Assembly (NCBI GenBank): GCA_023474015.1
Contig: JAMCYN010000016.1
Coordinates: 1-27,429 of the forward strand
DNA: 27,429 nucleotides
DNA from: Armatimonadota bacterium
GTDB lineage: Bacteria > Armatimonadota > UBA5829
Reading direction: 5' to 3'
The notes under the pieces were generated by a model, which saw only the letters and a list, made by a program, of their open reading frames with translations, had not been told where the DNA came from and searched no databases. The translations under genes were made by a program, and so were the position numbers. Position 1 is the first letter of the stretch. Every line of letters begins with the position of its first letter. Below are positions 8,089 through 15,991 of this stretch, piece after piece.

Positions 8089-9438
8089 ATGAGTTTGCTG
8101 AACTTCCATGACATTATAATCATCGGCGGTGGGATGGCCGGTTGCGCGGCGGCTGCATCCGCTGCCCGCTCCGGCCGGAAGACCCTGCTCATCGAACGCT
8201 TCGGCTACCTGGGCGGATGGGCGACCGCGGGCCTTGTGAACCCATTTATGACGCACCTTACGTCCGACGGCGAGCCGCTTATATCCGGACTGTTCGATGA
8301 GATACGCCAACGCCTCATGAGCGCGGGCGGGCTGCTGGGTAACTCCTTCGACCCGGAAGTAATGATGTATGAGCTTCAGGAGATGGTACTCGAGTCAGGA
8401 GCGCGGCTTCGCCTGCACACTACTCTTGCCGGCGCGGCATTATCGGATGATGGCGGCATTATCGTCAGGACCATGTCCAAGTCAGGCCCCGAAGAGTTCA
8501 CGTGTCGTTGCCTGATCGATTGCAGCGGCGATGGGGATGCGGCCGCCTCGCTTGGTGCACAGTTCGAGATGGGCGACGAGAACAACCTCCCGCAGGCGGC
8601 AACGCTGATGTTCGACGTGGGCGGCGTCGATCTTGAACGATCTCTTGAATACGTGCGAGAACACCCTGACCAGATACGATTTCCCAAACTGACCCCGGAC
8701 GCGAACCTTGCCGAGATCGCGCGGGGAGTCGTGTCGGTGGCGGGCTATTACGACCTGGTTCGCCAGGGCCGGGAGGCCGGTGATTATGGCGCCCCGGGCG
8801 AGATGATATTCTACATCAGCCGTCCGCGTAAGGGCGAAGTGGTGTTCAACACGACCCACATCGGCTCTGTGAACGGCACGAACGCCGAGGACCTCACCCG
8901 CGCGGAAATCGAAAGCAGGCGGCAGATGATGTCCGTGGTGAAGTTTGTCAGGAAGTATGTCCCCGGCTTCGAGAACGCATATCTGCTTCGGAGCGCGGCG
9001 CACGTGGGGATTCGCGAGACCCGAAGGATAATCGGCGACTACGTTTTCAGCGCAAGGGATGTGATCGAGGCCAGGAAGTTCGACGACGCCATCTGCCGGC
9101 TCGCCTATCCGGTGGATGTGCATTCGGGCAAGGGCGAGGGTTACACCAAAGACGAGGAGTTGGTGACGGGCCCCCAGAAGCCGCCGCCCGGCGACTGGTA
9201 CGAAATCCCCTATCGCTGCCTGCTGCCGGTCGGCCTGGAGAATGTGCTGGTCGCTGGGCGGTGCGTTTCGAGCACGCAGGCGGGGCACGGAGCCATTCGC
9301 ATAATGCCCGCATGCGCGGCCATGGGCGAAGCGGCCGGTGTGGCGGCCTCGCTCGCGATTGCCTCCGGTACGACGCCAAGGTCGGTCGACAGGAACGCCT
9401 TGTTGAGCGAGTTGAGAAGCCGGGGCGCGCTGGTCTGA
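8089..9438 (+). CDS. FAD-dependent oxidoreductase (FAD_oxidored family, PF12831-like)
   Basis: A 449-residue flavoprotein. The N-terminal Rossmann motif DIIIIGGGMAGCAAA (8-22) binds the ADP part of FAD. RFGYLGGWATAGLVNPF, DCSGDGDAAASLGA and the C-terminal LVAGRCVSSTQAGHGAIRIMPACAAMGEAAG are characteristic of this family of FAD proteins found in polysaccharide-degrading and environmental bacteria. The substrate is unknown. ATG 8089 is preferred (GAGGGG 9 bases upstream); TTG 8086 is the in-frame alternative. It is followed after 26 bases by the metallo-beta-lactamase gene, so the two are probably co-transcribed, but no functional link is obvious. Confidence 0.85.
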   Translation: MSLLNFHDIIIIGGGMAGCAAAASAARSGRKTLLIERFGYLGGWATAGLVNPFMTHLTSDGEPLISGLFDEIRQRLMSAGGLLGNSFDPEVMMYELQEMVLESGARLRLHTTLAGAALSDDGGIIVRTMSKSGPEEFTCRCLIDCSGDGDAAASLGAQFEMGDENNLPQAATLMFDVGGVDLERSLEYVREHPDQIRFPKLTPDANLAEIARGVVSVAGYYDLVRQGREAGDYGAPGEMIFYISRPRKGEVVFNTTHIGSVNGTNAEDLTRAEIESRRQMMSVVKFVRKYVPGFENAYLLRSAAHVGIRETRRIIGDYVFSARDVIEARKFDDAICRLAYPVDVHSGKGEGYTKDEELVTGPQKPPPGDWYEIPYRCLLPVGLENVLVAGRCVSSTQAGHGAIRIMPACAAMGEAAGVAASLAIASGTTPRSVDRNALLSELRSRGALV

Positions 9439-9464
9439 GCGAAATCGGGACAGGAGATGAGGGG

Positions 9465-11015
9465 ATGGTCAGAATTACTTGCTATGACGGCGTCGGCTGC
9501 ATCGGCGGGAACAAGATACTGCTTGAGGACGGCGACCGGCGGCTGTTCTTCGATTTCGGACGGAACTTCGGCGCCGAGGGGGCGTTCTACGAGGAGTTCG
9601 TCCAGCCCAAGACCATCTCGGGCCTATATGAGCACGTGCAGATGGGGTTTCTGCCGCCGTTCCGCGACCTTTACCGCCGTGATATGGTGCCGGAGATGTG
9701 CGACCCATGGGATGGGATCGATGCGCTGAAGGCGGGGGAAGTCGGCGGGGTGCTGGTGTCCCACGCGCACGTCGATCACATAGGCTCGCTGCACTATCTG
9801 CGCACCGACATCCCCATCTACTGCTCGTCGATGACCGCGGCAGTCTCGCGCGCCCTGCAGGACACCGGCGCAAGCCCCACCCAGGCAGAATATTGTTACT
9901 ATGTCTATCGCGCGGAAAAGGACGGCGGCTGCCTGGGCGTGCCGCACTACAAGACCCACCCCTACGCGGGCCGCAAGTATCACATCACCGATATGCCGTG
10001 CTCCCTACCATTCGAAGCCTTCTGGGATTGCACGCCGGACAGCCGCGAGCTTGAAGCGCTGGTATGCGAGCCGGTTTCGACCTGCGCGGGGATGCGCGTT
10101 ATGAGCTTCCCGGTGGACCACTCCGTGTATGGCGCGACCGCATGGGCTGTCGAAACCGAGGCCGGTTGGGTTGTCTACTCGGGCGATCTGAGGACCCACG
10201 GCGGCTACGGGGACTACACCCGGAGGTTCGCCGAGGAGGCCGCGAAGTTGAACCCCATCGCGCTCATCATCGAGGGAACCAGGATTACCTCCGAGAGCGA
10301 CTACACCGAAGGCTCCGTCAGGGACGCGTGCATGGAGGTCGTGAAGAGAACGGAGGGACTGGTGGTGGCGGATTTCGGGCCGAGGAATGTGGAGCGGCTG
10401 ATATCGTTCCTAGAGGTCGCCAAACAGACCGGACGCGAACTCGCCATCCTGCCCAAGGACGCATATCTGCTGGACACAATGCGCAAGGCAGGCGGCGTAC
10501 AGACCGTACCCCCGCTGGACGGTTCGGGAATGCGAATCTACTGGGAATACGCCGGCTCCAGCAACAAGTGGCGCGATCAGATCAGGGAAGCCTACCCGCA
10601 TCTGGGTGTGACGCCTCAGGATGTGGCCGCTAACCAGGACAAGTACATCTGCTGCTTCAGCTTCTGGGACGTGAACGAGCTGGCGTACCTCAAGCCCGTG
10701 CCGGGGTCGGTGTGGATATACTCCTCATGCGAAGCGTTCAGCGAGGAGATGCGGATGAGCAGCGAGCGGCTCCAAGAGTGGATCAACCACTTCGGGATGC
10801 AGCGATATGGACGCCTGTTCGACTCCGAGCCGCACGACGACCCGTTCCACGTCTCGGGCCACGCTTCTGGTCCCGACCTTCTCCGGATTGTCGAGACCAT
10901 CCGTCCGAAAACACTCATTCCCGTGCACTCGGTTCATCCCGAAATCTACGCCGAGCGGCTCGGGGATATGTGCCGGGTAGTGATGCCCGAGAAGGGCGTG
11001 GCGGTGGAAGTCTGA
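9465..11015 (+). CDS. Metallo-beta-lactamase fold protein with beta-CASP-like features (RNase J-like)
   Basis: A 516-residue zinc-dependent hydrolase. Motif II is SHAHVDHIG (His100, His102, Asp104, His105); YSGDLRTHGG supplies the metal-bridging Asp. LIIEGTR resembles beta-CASP motif A, HVSGHASGPDLLRIV motif B, and TLIPVHSVHPE motif C. That layout points to an RNA- or DNA-processing nuclease of the RNase J/CPSF73 superfamily, acting in the cytosol. Insertions around residues 45-80 and 130-180 make it diverge from classical RNase J (RnjA). Start ATG 9465 has GGAG 8 bases upstream; the frame is open further upstream only by overlapping the FAD gene. It ends directly before a palindromic heptamer repeat. 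Confidence 0.8.
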   Translation: MVRITCYDGVGCIGGNKILLEDGDRRLFFDFGRNFGAEGAFYEEFVQPKTISGLYEHVQMGFLPPFRDLYRRDMVPEMCDPWDGIDALKAGEVGGVLVSHAHVDHIGSLHYLRTDIPIYCSSMTAAVSRALQDTGASPTQAEYCYYVYRAEKDGGCLGVPHYKTHPYAGRKYHITDMPCSLPFEAFWDCTPDSRELEALVCEPVSTCAGMRVMSFPVDHSVYGATAWAVETEAGWVVYSGDLRTHGGYGDYTRRFAEEAAKLNPIALIIEGTRITSESDYTEGSVRDACMEVVKRTEGLVVADFGPRNVERLISFLEVAKQTGRELAILPKDAYLLDTMRKAGGVQTVPPLDGSGMRIYWEYAGSSNKWRDQIREAYPHLGVTPQDVAANQDKYICCFSFWDVNELAYLKPVPGSVWIYSSCEAFSEEMRMSSERLQEWINHFGMQRYGRLFDSEPHDDPFHVSGHASGPDLLRIVETIRPKTLIPVHSVHPEIYAERLGDMCRVVMPEKGVAVEV

Positions 11016-11016
11016 G

Positions 11017-11109
11017 AAATGAAGAATGCAGAGTGCGGAATGCAGAATGAAAGAACCTCTCAATCATAGGTCAATCTGCATTCTGCATTCATCATTCTGC
11101 ATTGCATTC
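11017..11109. repeat. Palindromic ATTCTGC heptamer repeat, copy B
   Basis: The left arm (11021-11053) consists of 7-base AGAATGC-type units and starts one base after the MBL stop codon. The right arm (11074-11109) consists of ATTCTGC-type units with ATTCATC in the same relative place as in the other copies. The central spacer differs from the other copies. Confidence 0.85.
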
Positions 11110-11112
11110 CCC

Positions 11113-11141
11113 TCGACTTATCTCGCGCGAAGTGGTACAAT
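11113..11141 (+). promoter_or_regulatory. Candidate sigma-A promoter for hydG
   Basis: TCGACT (11113-11118), a 17-base spacer and an extended -10 TGG-TACAAT (TACAAT at 11136-11141). Transcription would start at about 11148, inside a perfect palindrome. Confidence 0.6.
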
Positions 11142-11143
11142 GG

Positions 11144-11165
11144 GATTGTGAGTTTTCTCACAATC
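11144..11165. promoter_or_regulatory. CRP/FNR-type palindrome at the hydG transcription start
   Basis: A perfect inverted repeat with 9-bp arms (GATTGTGAG and CTCACAATC) around TTTT. It contains TGTGA-N6-TCACA, the CRP-family consensus, and also resembles a lac-type half-site arrangement. It covers the predicted start of transcription (+1 near 11148), the position of a repressor operator. In RNA it would instead form a 5' stem-loop. Confidence 0.55.
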
Positions 11166-11183
11166 TGCAAGCAGGGGTTCGCC

Positions 11184-12590
11184 ATGGCAGTGCCGGATGC
11201 AAAAGTAGGATTCATAGATGAAGCGGGGATCTTCTCGCTCCTGGACGCAGCCACGCACGTGGGAAAGAAACGAGCGCTAGAGGTCGTCGCCCAGGCCAGA
11301 GATTGCAGGGGGCTGGGCCTCGAGGAGCTTGCGATACTACTCCAGGCCAAGGATGAAGAGGTAGCCCAGGCCCTATACGAGGCGGCGCTGTATGTGAAAG
11401 ACACTATCTACGGCCGCCGGATGGTGTTCTTCGCGCCGCTGTATGTATCCAACGTCTGCGCCAACAACTGCCTCTACTGCGGATTCCGAAAAGACAACAA
11501 GGTACTTGTCCGCCGCGTGCTGGACGCTGACGAGATCGCCCGAGAAGTCGAGCTACTCCTTTCGGAGGGTCACAAGCGCGTCCTGCTGGTCGCTGGTGAG
11601 CACCCGACCTTGAGCGGCATAGATTATATTGAAAAAGCCGTCGCGGCGGTCTACGCGGCCAAAGCAGGGAACGCGAGCATCCGAAGGGTCAACGTAAACT
11701 GCGCTCCGCTGTCGGTCGATGATTTCAAGCGGCTCAAGGCCACCAAGATCGGGACATATCAGTGCTTCCAGGAGACCTATCACCTTTCCACCTACCGGAC
11801 CATGCACCCCTCCGGGCCGAAGAAGGACTATCTTTGGCGGCTGAACGCCCCGGGCCGCGCCATGGAAGCCGGCATCGACGATGTCGGCGTCGGCGCACTG
11901 TTCGGGCTGACGGATTACAAGTTCGAAGTAATGGCCATGCTGATGCACGCGCAGTATCTGGACAGGACTCACGGCATCGGGCCGCACACGATATCCGTCC
12001 CGCGCCTCGAGCCTGCCCTGAACGCCCCGGCGGCGAACAATCCTCCCCACGCCGTCACCGACGATGACATGCGCCGGATAGTCTCCTGCCTGAGGCTGGC
12101 CGTCCCCTACACGGGCATAATCCTCTCGACCAGGGAACGCCCCGACTTCAGAAACGAATTGATGAAGCTGGGAGTCTCGCAAATCAGCGCGGGGTCGAGA
12201 ACCTCCCCCGGCGGCTATCACAGCGCCAGGGCCCACAAGCCCGAGGCGGAACAGTTCAGTATCGGAGACGACCGCACGCTCTCGGAGGTCATGTGCCAGC
12301 TCTGCAAGGACGACTACATCCCCAGCTTCTGCACGGCGTGCTATCGAACCGGCCGCACCGGCGAGAAGTTCATGGGCATGGCCAAACACGGCGAGATTCA
12401 CCACATGTGCGGCCCCAACGCGCTGCTTTCCCTCAAGGAATACCTCATCGACTACGCCGAGGGCGAGACCAAAACCGAGGGCGAACGCGTGCTGGCCGAA
12501 TGCCTGGAGGACATTCCGGCCCAGTCCCGCAAGAAGACGATGGAAATGCTCGCGCGAATTGAAAACGGCGAGCGGGATGTGTATGTTTAG
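11184..12590 (+). CDS. hydG: [FeFe]-hydrogenase H-cluster maturase HydG (radical SAM tyrosine lyase)
   Basis: A 468-residue enzyme that splits tyrosine into p-cresol and dehydroglycine and builds the Fe(CO)(CN) synthon of the H-cluster. The radical SAM site is CANNCLYC (Cys92, Cys96, Cys99: CX3CX2C). The decisive HydG feature is the C-terminal auxiliary cluster motif CX2CX22C, exactly matched at Cys383, Cys386 and Cys409, which ThiH lacks in this form. Start ATG 11184 is chosen because AGGGG lies 6 bases upstream; the GTG at 11148 falls inside the operator palindrome and at the predicted transcription start. The stop codon lies in a TTAGAGG repeat. hydE follows after 225 bases; hydF and a hydrogenase gene are not in the window. 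Confidence 0.95.
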   Translation: MAVPDAKVGFIDEAGIFSLLDAATHVGKKRALEVVAQARDCRGLGLEELAILLQAKDEEVAQALYEAALYVKDTIYGRRMVFFAPLYVSNVCANNCLYCGFRKDNKVLVRRVLDADEIAREVELLLSEGHKRVLLVAGEHPTLSGIDYIEKAVAAVYAAKAGNASIRRVNVNCAPLSVDDFKRLKATKIGTYQCFQETYHLSTYRTMHPSGPKKDYLWRLNAPGRAMEAGIDDVGVGALFGLTDYKFEVMAMLMHAQYLDRTHGIGPHTISVPRLEPALNAPAANNPPHAVTDDDMRRIVSCLRLAVPYTGIILSTRERPDFRNELMKLGVSQISAGSRTSPGGYHSARAHKPEAEQFSIGDDRTLSEVMCQLCKDDYIPSFCTACYRTGRTGEKFMGMAKHGEIHHMCGPNALLSLKEYLIDYAEGETKTEGERVLAECLEDIPAQSRKKTMEMLARIENGERDVYV

Positions 12591-12617
12591 ATGTTAGAGG
12601 TTAGAGGTTAGAGAGTT
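12588..12617. repeat. TTAGAGG heptamer tandem repeat at the hydG stop
   Basis: Four units of TTAGAGG-type sequence; the first one overlaps the hydG TAG stop codon (12588-12590). A related tract in the opposite orientation lies at 27026-27057. Confidence 0.75.
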
Positions 12618-12623
12618 AATGCA

Positions 12624-12768
12624 CCGTAAGCCCTGAGTAGGCCGAAAGGCCGTATCGAAGGGCGGCTGCGAAGGTACAAGGCTTGGTTGAGATTTACCCG
12701 GCCCTTCGATATGCCCACCAGCATTCTCAATTATATCTAGCTTCTACTGGGCTACTCAGGGCCTACGG
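12624..12768. repeat. 145-base nested inverted-repeat element between hydG and hydE
   Basis: Outer arms 12624-12640 and 12752-12768 pair over 17 bases with one mismatch (core CCCTGAGTAG). Inner arms 12651-12663 and 12701-12713 pair over 13 bases with one mismatch (core ATCGAAGGGC). A small GGCC-GAAA-GGCC hairpin lies between them on the left side. No open frame. It looks like a mobile palindromic repeat (REP/MITE-like) or a structured RNA; it would separate hydG from hydE in the message. Confidence 0.75.
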
Positions 12769-12815
12769 AGTATCGTATAACAGGCAATGTCCGCTTCCCT
12801 TGGGGTACTAGAAAC

Positions 12816-13859
12816 GTGAACTTGGATAACCTGCTCGACAAGTGCATAAACTCCGGCGACCTCCCCCGGGAGGAGATACTTTTCCTGCTCAGGCTGGAGG
12901 ACCAGGGTGACATCTACCGGCTGCTGAACGCCGGGGATACGGTTCGGCGCGAGTGTTGCGGTGATGAGGTGCAGATTCGGGCGCTGGTCGAGTTCTCGAA
13001 TGTATGCGCCCGGCAGTGCAACTACTGCGGCCTCCGCGCGCCCAATACCAAGATCAAACGATACAGAATGAGTCCCGATGAGATCGTCGAACTGGCGGTG
13101 CATCTCAACGGCAAGGGATTGAAGACTGTCGTGCTGCAATCCGGCGAGGACCCCTACTACACCGGCGAGATGCTGGCGGATGTCGTTCGCCGGATCAAGG
13201 TGGCGTGCAACACGGCGATCACGCTGTGCGTCGGCGAGCGGTCTTATGAGGATTACAAGCTCTGGAAAGAGGCCGGGGCGGACAGGTATCTGCTGCGGCA
13301 CGAGACCGCCAATCGTGAGCTATACCAGCTTCTGCACCCGGACAGCGATTTCGACCATCGTATGCAGTGCCTCGGATGGCTGCGGGAGCTTGGATATCAG
13401 ACCGGCGCGGGGTGCATGGTCGGCTCGCCCTGCCAGACTATCGAGCACTTGGCCGACGATATCGAGTTCTTCAAGGACTGGCAGCCCGACATGGCCGGCA
13501 TCGGCCCGTATATCTCCCACCCCGACACGCCTTATGCGAGCTGCGAGACCGGCACGTTGGAGATGACCCTGAAGATGGTCGCGCTTGCACGGATCGTGAC
13601 CAGAGACGCGCTGCTCCCCGCCACGACCGCCATCGGCTCGATCGAAGAGCAGGGCCGCGAGATGGCGTTGGAGGCAGGCGCGGACGTTGTAATGCCCAAC
13701 TACACCCCGCTCGAGTATCGCGAGCACTACGAAATCTACCCCAACAAGCGCTGCATCAGCGAAGACCCCGAGCACTGCCACGGCTGTATGCGGATGAGGA
13801 TACAGTCGGTAGGCAGGACGATTGCTATCGACCACGGCCACTCCCGAAAATCCCGGTAA
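12816..13859 (+). CDS. hydE: [FeFe]-hydrogenase H-cluster maturase HydE (radical SAM)
   Basis: A 347-residue radical SAM enzyme of H-cluster assembly that processes the HydG iron synthon towards the diiron subcluster. The cluster motif is CARQCNYC (Cys64, Cys68, Cys71). Family-typical text follows: LRAPNTKIKRYRMSPDEIV, LRHETANRELYQLLHP and GCMVGSPCQTIEHLADDI. The optional second cluster site CX7CX2C described for some HydE proteins is present at Cys313, Cys321 and Cys324. The start is GTG (12816-12818) with only a weak upstream GGGG. It lies downstream of hydG, separated by repeats. It implies an [FeFe]-hydrogenase elsewhere in the genome, hence H2 metabolism under anoxic conditions (inference). 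Confidence 0.93.
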   Translation: MNLDNLLDKCINSGDLPREEILFLLRLEDQGDIYRLLNAGDTVRRECCGDEVQIRALVEFSNVCARQCNYCGLRAPNTKIKRYRMSPDEIVELAVHLNGKGLKTVVLQSGEDPYYTGEMLADVVRRIKVACNTAITLCVGERSYEDYKLWKEAGADRYLLRHETANRELYQLLHPDSDFDHRMQCLGWLRELGYQTGAGCMVGSPCQTIEHLADDIEFFKDWQPDMAGIGPYISHPDTPYASCETGTLEMTLKMVALARIVTRDALLPATTAIGSIEEQGREMALEAGADVVMPNYTPLEYREHYEIYPNKRCISEDPEHCHGCMRMRIQSVGRTIAIDHGHSRKSR

Positions 13860-13869
13860 TTTAACCGGG
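13852..13869. other. Short palindrome over the hydE stop codon
   Basis: CCCGGT-AATTTA-ACCGGG, a perfect 6-bp stem that includes the hydE TAA stop (13857-13859), followed by an A-rich stretch and another CCCGGTAAT. It could weakly terminate but lacks a T-tract on the plus strand. Confidence 0.4.
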
Positions 13870-13980
13870 TAAAAATACCCTCCCGGTAATCCGAAAAAAT
13901 TAAAACAATAGATGTAGAGTCAATCTACACATCCTACGTTCACAACACAGACCGCAATTTGAGGCTAGGGGAGTGCCGTC

Positions 13981-14559
13981 ATGAAACCCTTCGACGATTA
14001 TCCGGGAGAGGGAAAAGAGTTACTTGGAAAGCTGAGGAAGAACTGGAACTGCCGACATGGCTACGGCGTCGACCTGCTGCGGCGCACCGGCCACCGGCGC
14101 TGCGCATACTGCGGCGTCAACCTCGTGGATGACTACCATCACTGGCTCCTGCTGTGCGTCGATCACGTCGTCCCCATCGCCGAAGCGAAGAAACTCAGCG
14201 TGCCCGATGATTTCATTACCGACATGATCAACCTCGTGATCTGCTGCATCGGCTGCAACGGTTTCGGGAACCGTTTTGATTTCTCCACGGTAAAGGCGCA
14301 CGAGAAGTGGACGGTGAAGGAGTTCGTCAAGCTGCGGGACAGGGTTTTCGCGCAGCGAATGGTAGGCATAGGCGAGCGAAGGGCCGAGGAGATGTCCTAT
14401 TTCGACAGCAAACCCTGGGAGCCGGCCGGTTACCCGCGCGTGGTGACCTTCGACCGCACGTTCTATCCGGAAGATCTGCCTCCGGGCCTCAATTGCGTCG
14501 ATTTCAATCCCAGGCGGTATCAGCCTTTGGAGGCCGTCGCCCGGACGCGGGTTGGATAA
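13981..14559 (+). CDS. HNH endonuclease-like protein
   Basis: A 192-residue protein with an HNH-type zinc site: CAYC (Cys41, Cys44), the DHVVPIAEAK segment with Asp61-His62, Asn84 in MINLVICC, and a second pair Cys89-X2-Cys92 (IGCNGFGNRF). Order and spacing match HNH nucleases in which Asp-His is followed by an Asn and closed by CX2C. No homing-endonuclease or restriction DNA-binding domain is recognisable, so the target is unknown. GGGGAG precedes the ATG. It stands alone between hydE and an ankyrin gene, a typical place for an accessory nuclease. A GGCAACA repeat begins at its stop codon. Its GC-rich codon use matches the window, unlike the ankyrin gene. Confidence 0.7.
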   Translation: MKPFDDYPGEGKELLGKLRKNWNCRHGYGVDLLRRTGHRRCAYCGVNLVDDYHHWLLLCVDHVVPIAEAKKLSVPDDFITDMINLVICCIGCNGFGNRFDFSTVKAHEKWTVKEFVKLRDRVFAQRMVGIGERRAEEMSYFDSKPWEPAGYPRVVTFDRTFYPEDLPPGLNCVDFNPRRYQPLEAVARTRVG

Positions 14560-14587
14560 GGCAACATGCCTTAGGCAACAGGCAACA
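14559..14587. repeat. GGCAACA heptamer tandem repeat at the HNH gene stop
   Basis: Four 7-base units (three AGGCAAC plus one divergent ATGCCTT) starting at the last base of the HNH stop codon. Same period and position as the other heptamer tracts but a different unit. Confidence 0.7.
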
Positions 14588-14617
14588 GATGGGAGCGGCA
14601 CACCGCGAAACAATCTA

Positions 14618-14626
14618 TGTTACAAT
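14618..14626 (+). promoter_or_regulatory. Extended -10 element before the ankyrin gene
   Basis: TGT-TACAAT, 30 bases before the ATG, without a recognisable -35 box. Confidence 0.35.
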
Positions 14627-14656
14627 GATGGAGAGATCATACCAGCGGAGCTTACT

Positions 14657-15943
14657 ATGTGGTTGTGGTGTCTTAATCGTTACTCGCGGGCCGATGCAGA
14701 GAGCATAATGACAGCTGTAAGGAACGGGAATCTTGAAGACGTCGAGAGACTTGTCCAAGCTCATCCCAAGTTAGTCAACGCAAGCTGGCCTTTTCTCAGC
14801 AACCAATTTCCACTCTCAAATGCGCTGCTGTTTGGCTATGAGGCAATCGCATTACATCTGATAAATCGTGGAGCCAGCCTTTGGAAAGGTGCAAATCAAT
14901 ATGGCACGCTCCTTCATTTCGCTGCGGGCAACGGATTGGCAAGAGTAGCCGAATTGCTGATCGCAGCAATAGATGGTGTTGACGCACAGAATTTTGAACA
15001 AGAGACTCCGTTGCATCATGCAGCATACGGAGGCCATACTGAGATTGCATTATTGTTGGCACGTTATGGTGCGGACCTGAATGCTCGTAATTGTTCAGGG
15101 TTTACAGCATTGGAGATTGCTGCTCATCAATCGCATTTCGATCTGGTTAGGAAACTCATCGCAGTCGGTGCGGGATACAGTGGTCTTCATACTGCCGCGC
15201 TATTGGGAGATTTGCCTCTGGCACAGGAGTCTTTGTTGGCCGGTGCTGATGTGAATGGCCGCGATCCATCCGGCATGACGCCACTCCATTGGGCTGCACT
15301 GGGCAGATCGGACTCAGCCAGCGTTGCTGAATTACTTTTACGTCGTGGTGCTGATCCAAACGCGACTGATCAGCACGAATCTACACCCTTGCTTACCGCT
15401 GCGTCCACCGGGAACTATGCTGTGGCTGAAGCGCTACAAGAACACGAAGTGGATGTCAACGCTTGTGATTCTGAAGGAGCAACTCCACTTACTAGGGCTA
15501 TAAGGAATGGCCACTTGGCATTTGCCGAACACGTGGTCATGCGCGGCGACGACGTTAACATCCTGGACCGAAGTGGCCTGGGAGCGGTGCATCTTGTGTC
15601 CGCAGCAGGTGATGCGTATCTTCTGCATCTATTGCTTGAGCGTGGTGCTAAGCTGACGAATAAGATAGAATACACCCCACTGCACTTCGCAGCCTACAAC
15701 GGACACGCAGGGACAGCACGATTGTTGATAGATTATGGCGCCGATGTAAATGCAAGAGACTCAAGTGGTCGCACGCCGATACATGAGGCGGCTGAAACTA
15801 ACAGCGCATCTGTAATTGAGTTGCTGGTGTCCAGTGGCGCTGGAGTGGACATGCGCGATAATGGAGGGAGGACCCCACTGCAGGTCGCAAGAGAAAAACA
15901 CAGTGAATTGGCGATCAGACTATTGGCCGGCGAGACGGGCTGA
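14657..15943 (+). CDS. Ankyrin-repeat protein
   Basis: A 428-residue protein made almost entirely of about eleven 33-residue ankyrin repeats (TPLHHAAYGGHTEIALLLARYGADLNARN, TPLHWAALGRSDSASVAELLLRRGADPNATD, TPLHFAAYNGHAGTARLLIDYGADVNARD and others), with a short N-terminal cap (MWLWCLNRYSRADAESIM). Such solenoids bind partner proteins. There is no signal peptide or catalytic domain, so the partner is unknown. ATG 14657 is chosen for GGAG 6 bases upstream; the frame is open back to 14552 but through repeat sequence. Base and codon use are visibly more AT-rich than in the neighbours (many TTG, AAT, GCA and GAT codons), which suggests transfer. Confidence 0.85.
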   Translation: MWLWCLNRYSRADAESIMTAVRNGNLEDVERLVQAHPKLVNASWPFLSNQFPLSNALLFGYEAIALHLINRGASLWKGANQYGTLLHFAAGNGLARVAELLIAAIDGVDAQNFEQETPLHHAAYGGHTEIALLLARYGADLNARNCSGFTALEIAAHQSHFDLVRKLIAVGAGYSGLHTAALLGDLPLAQESLLAGADVNGRDPSGMTPLHWAALGRSDSASVAELLLRRGADPNATDQHESTPLLTAASTGNYAVAEALQEHEVDVNACDSEGATPLTRAIRNGHLAFAEHVVMRGDDVNILDRSGLGAVHLVSAAGDAYLLHLLLERGAKLTNKIEYTPLHFAAYNGHAGTARLLIDYGADVNARDSSGRTPIHEAAETNSASVIELLVSSGAGVDMRDNGGRTPLQVAREKHSELAIRLLAGETG

Positions 15944-15991
15944 CTCATTGAGTGTCATTCCAGTTGTCTCAGCCACAATAGAAGGGATTGT

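Noticed and set aside
11148..11183. GTG start for hydG at 11148
   Set aside because: It lies in the operator palindrome and at the predicted transcription start; ATG 11184 has a ribosome site.
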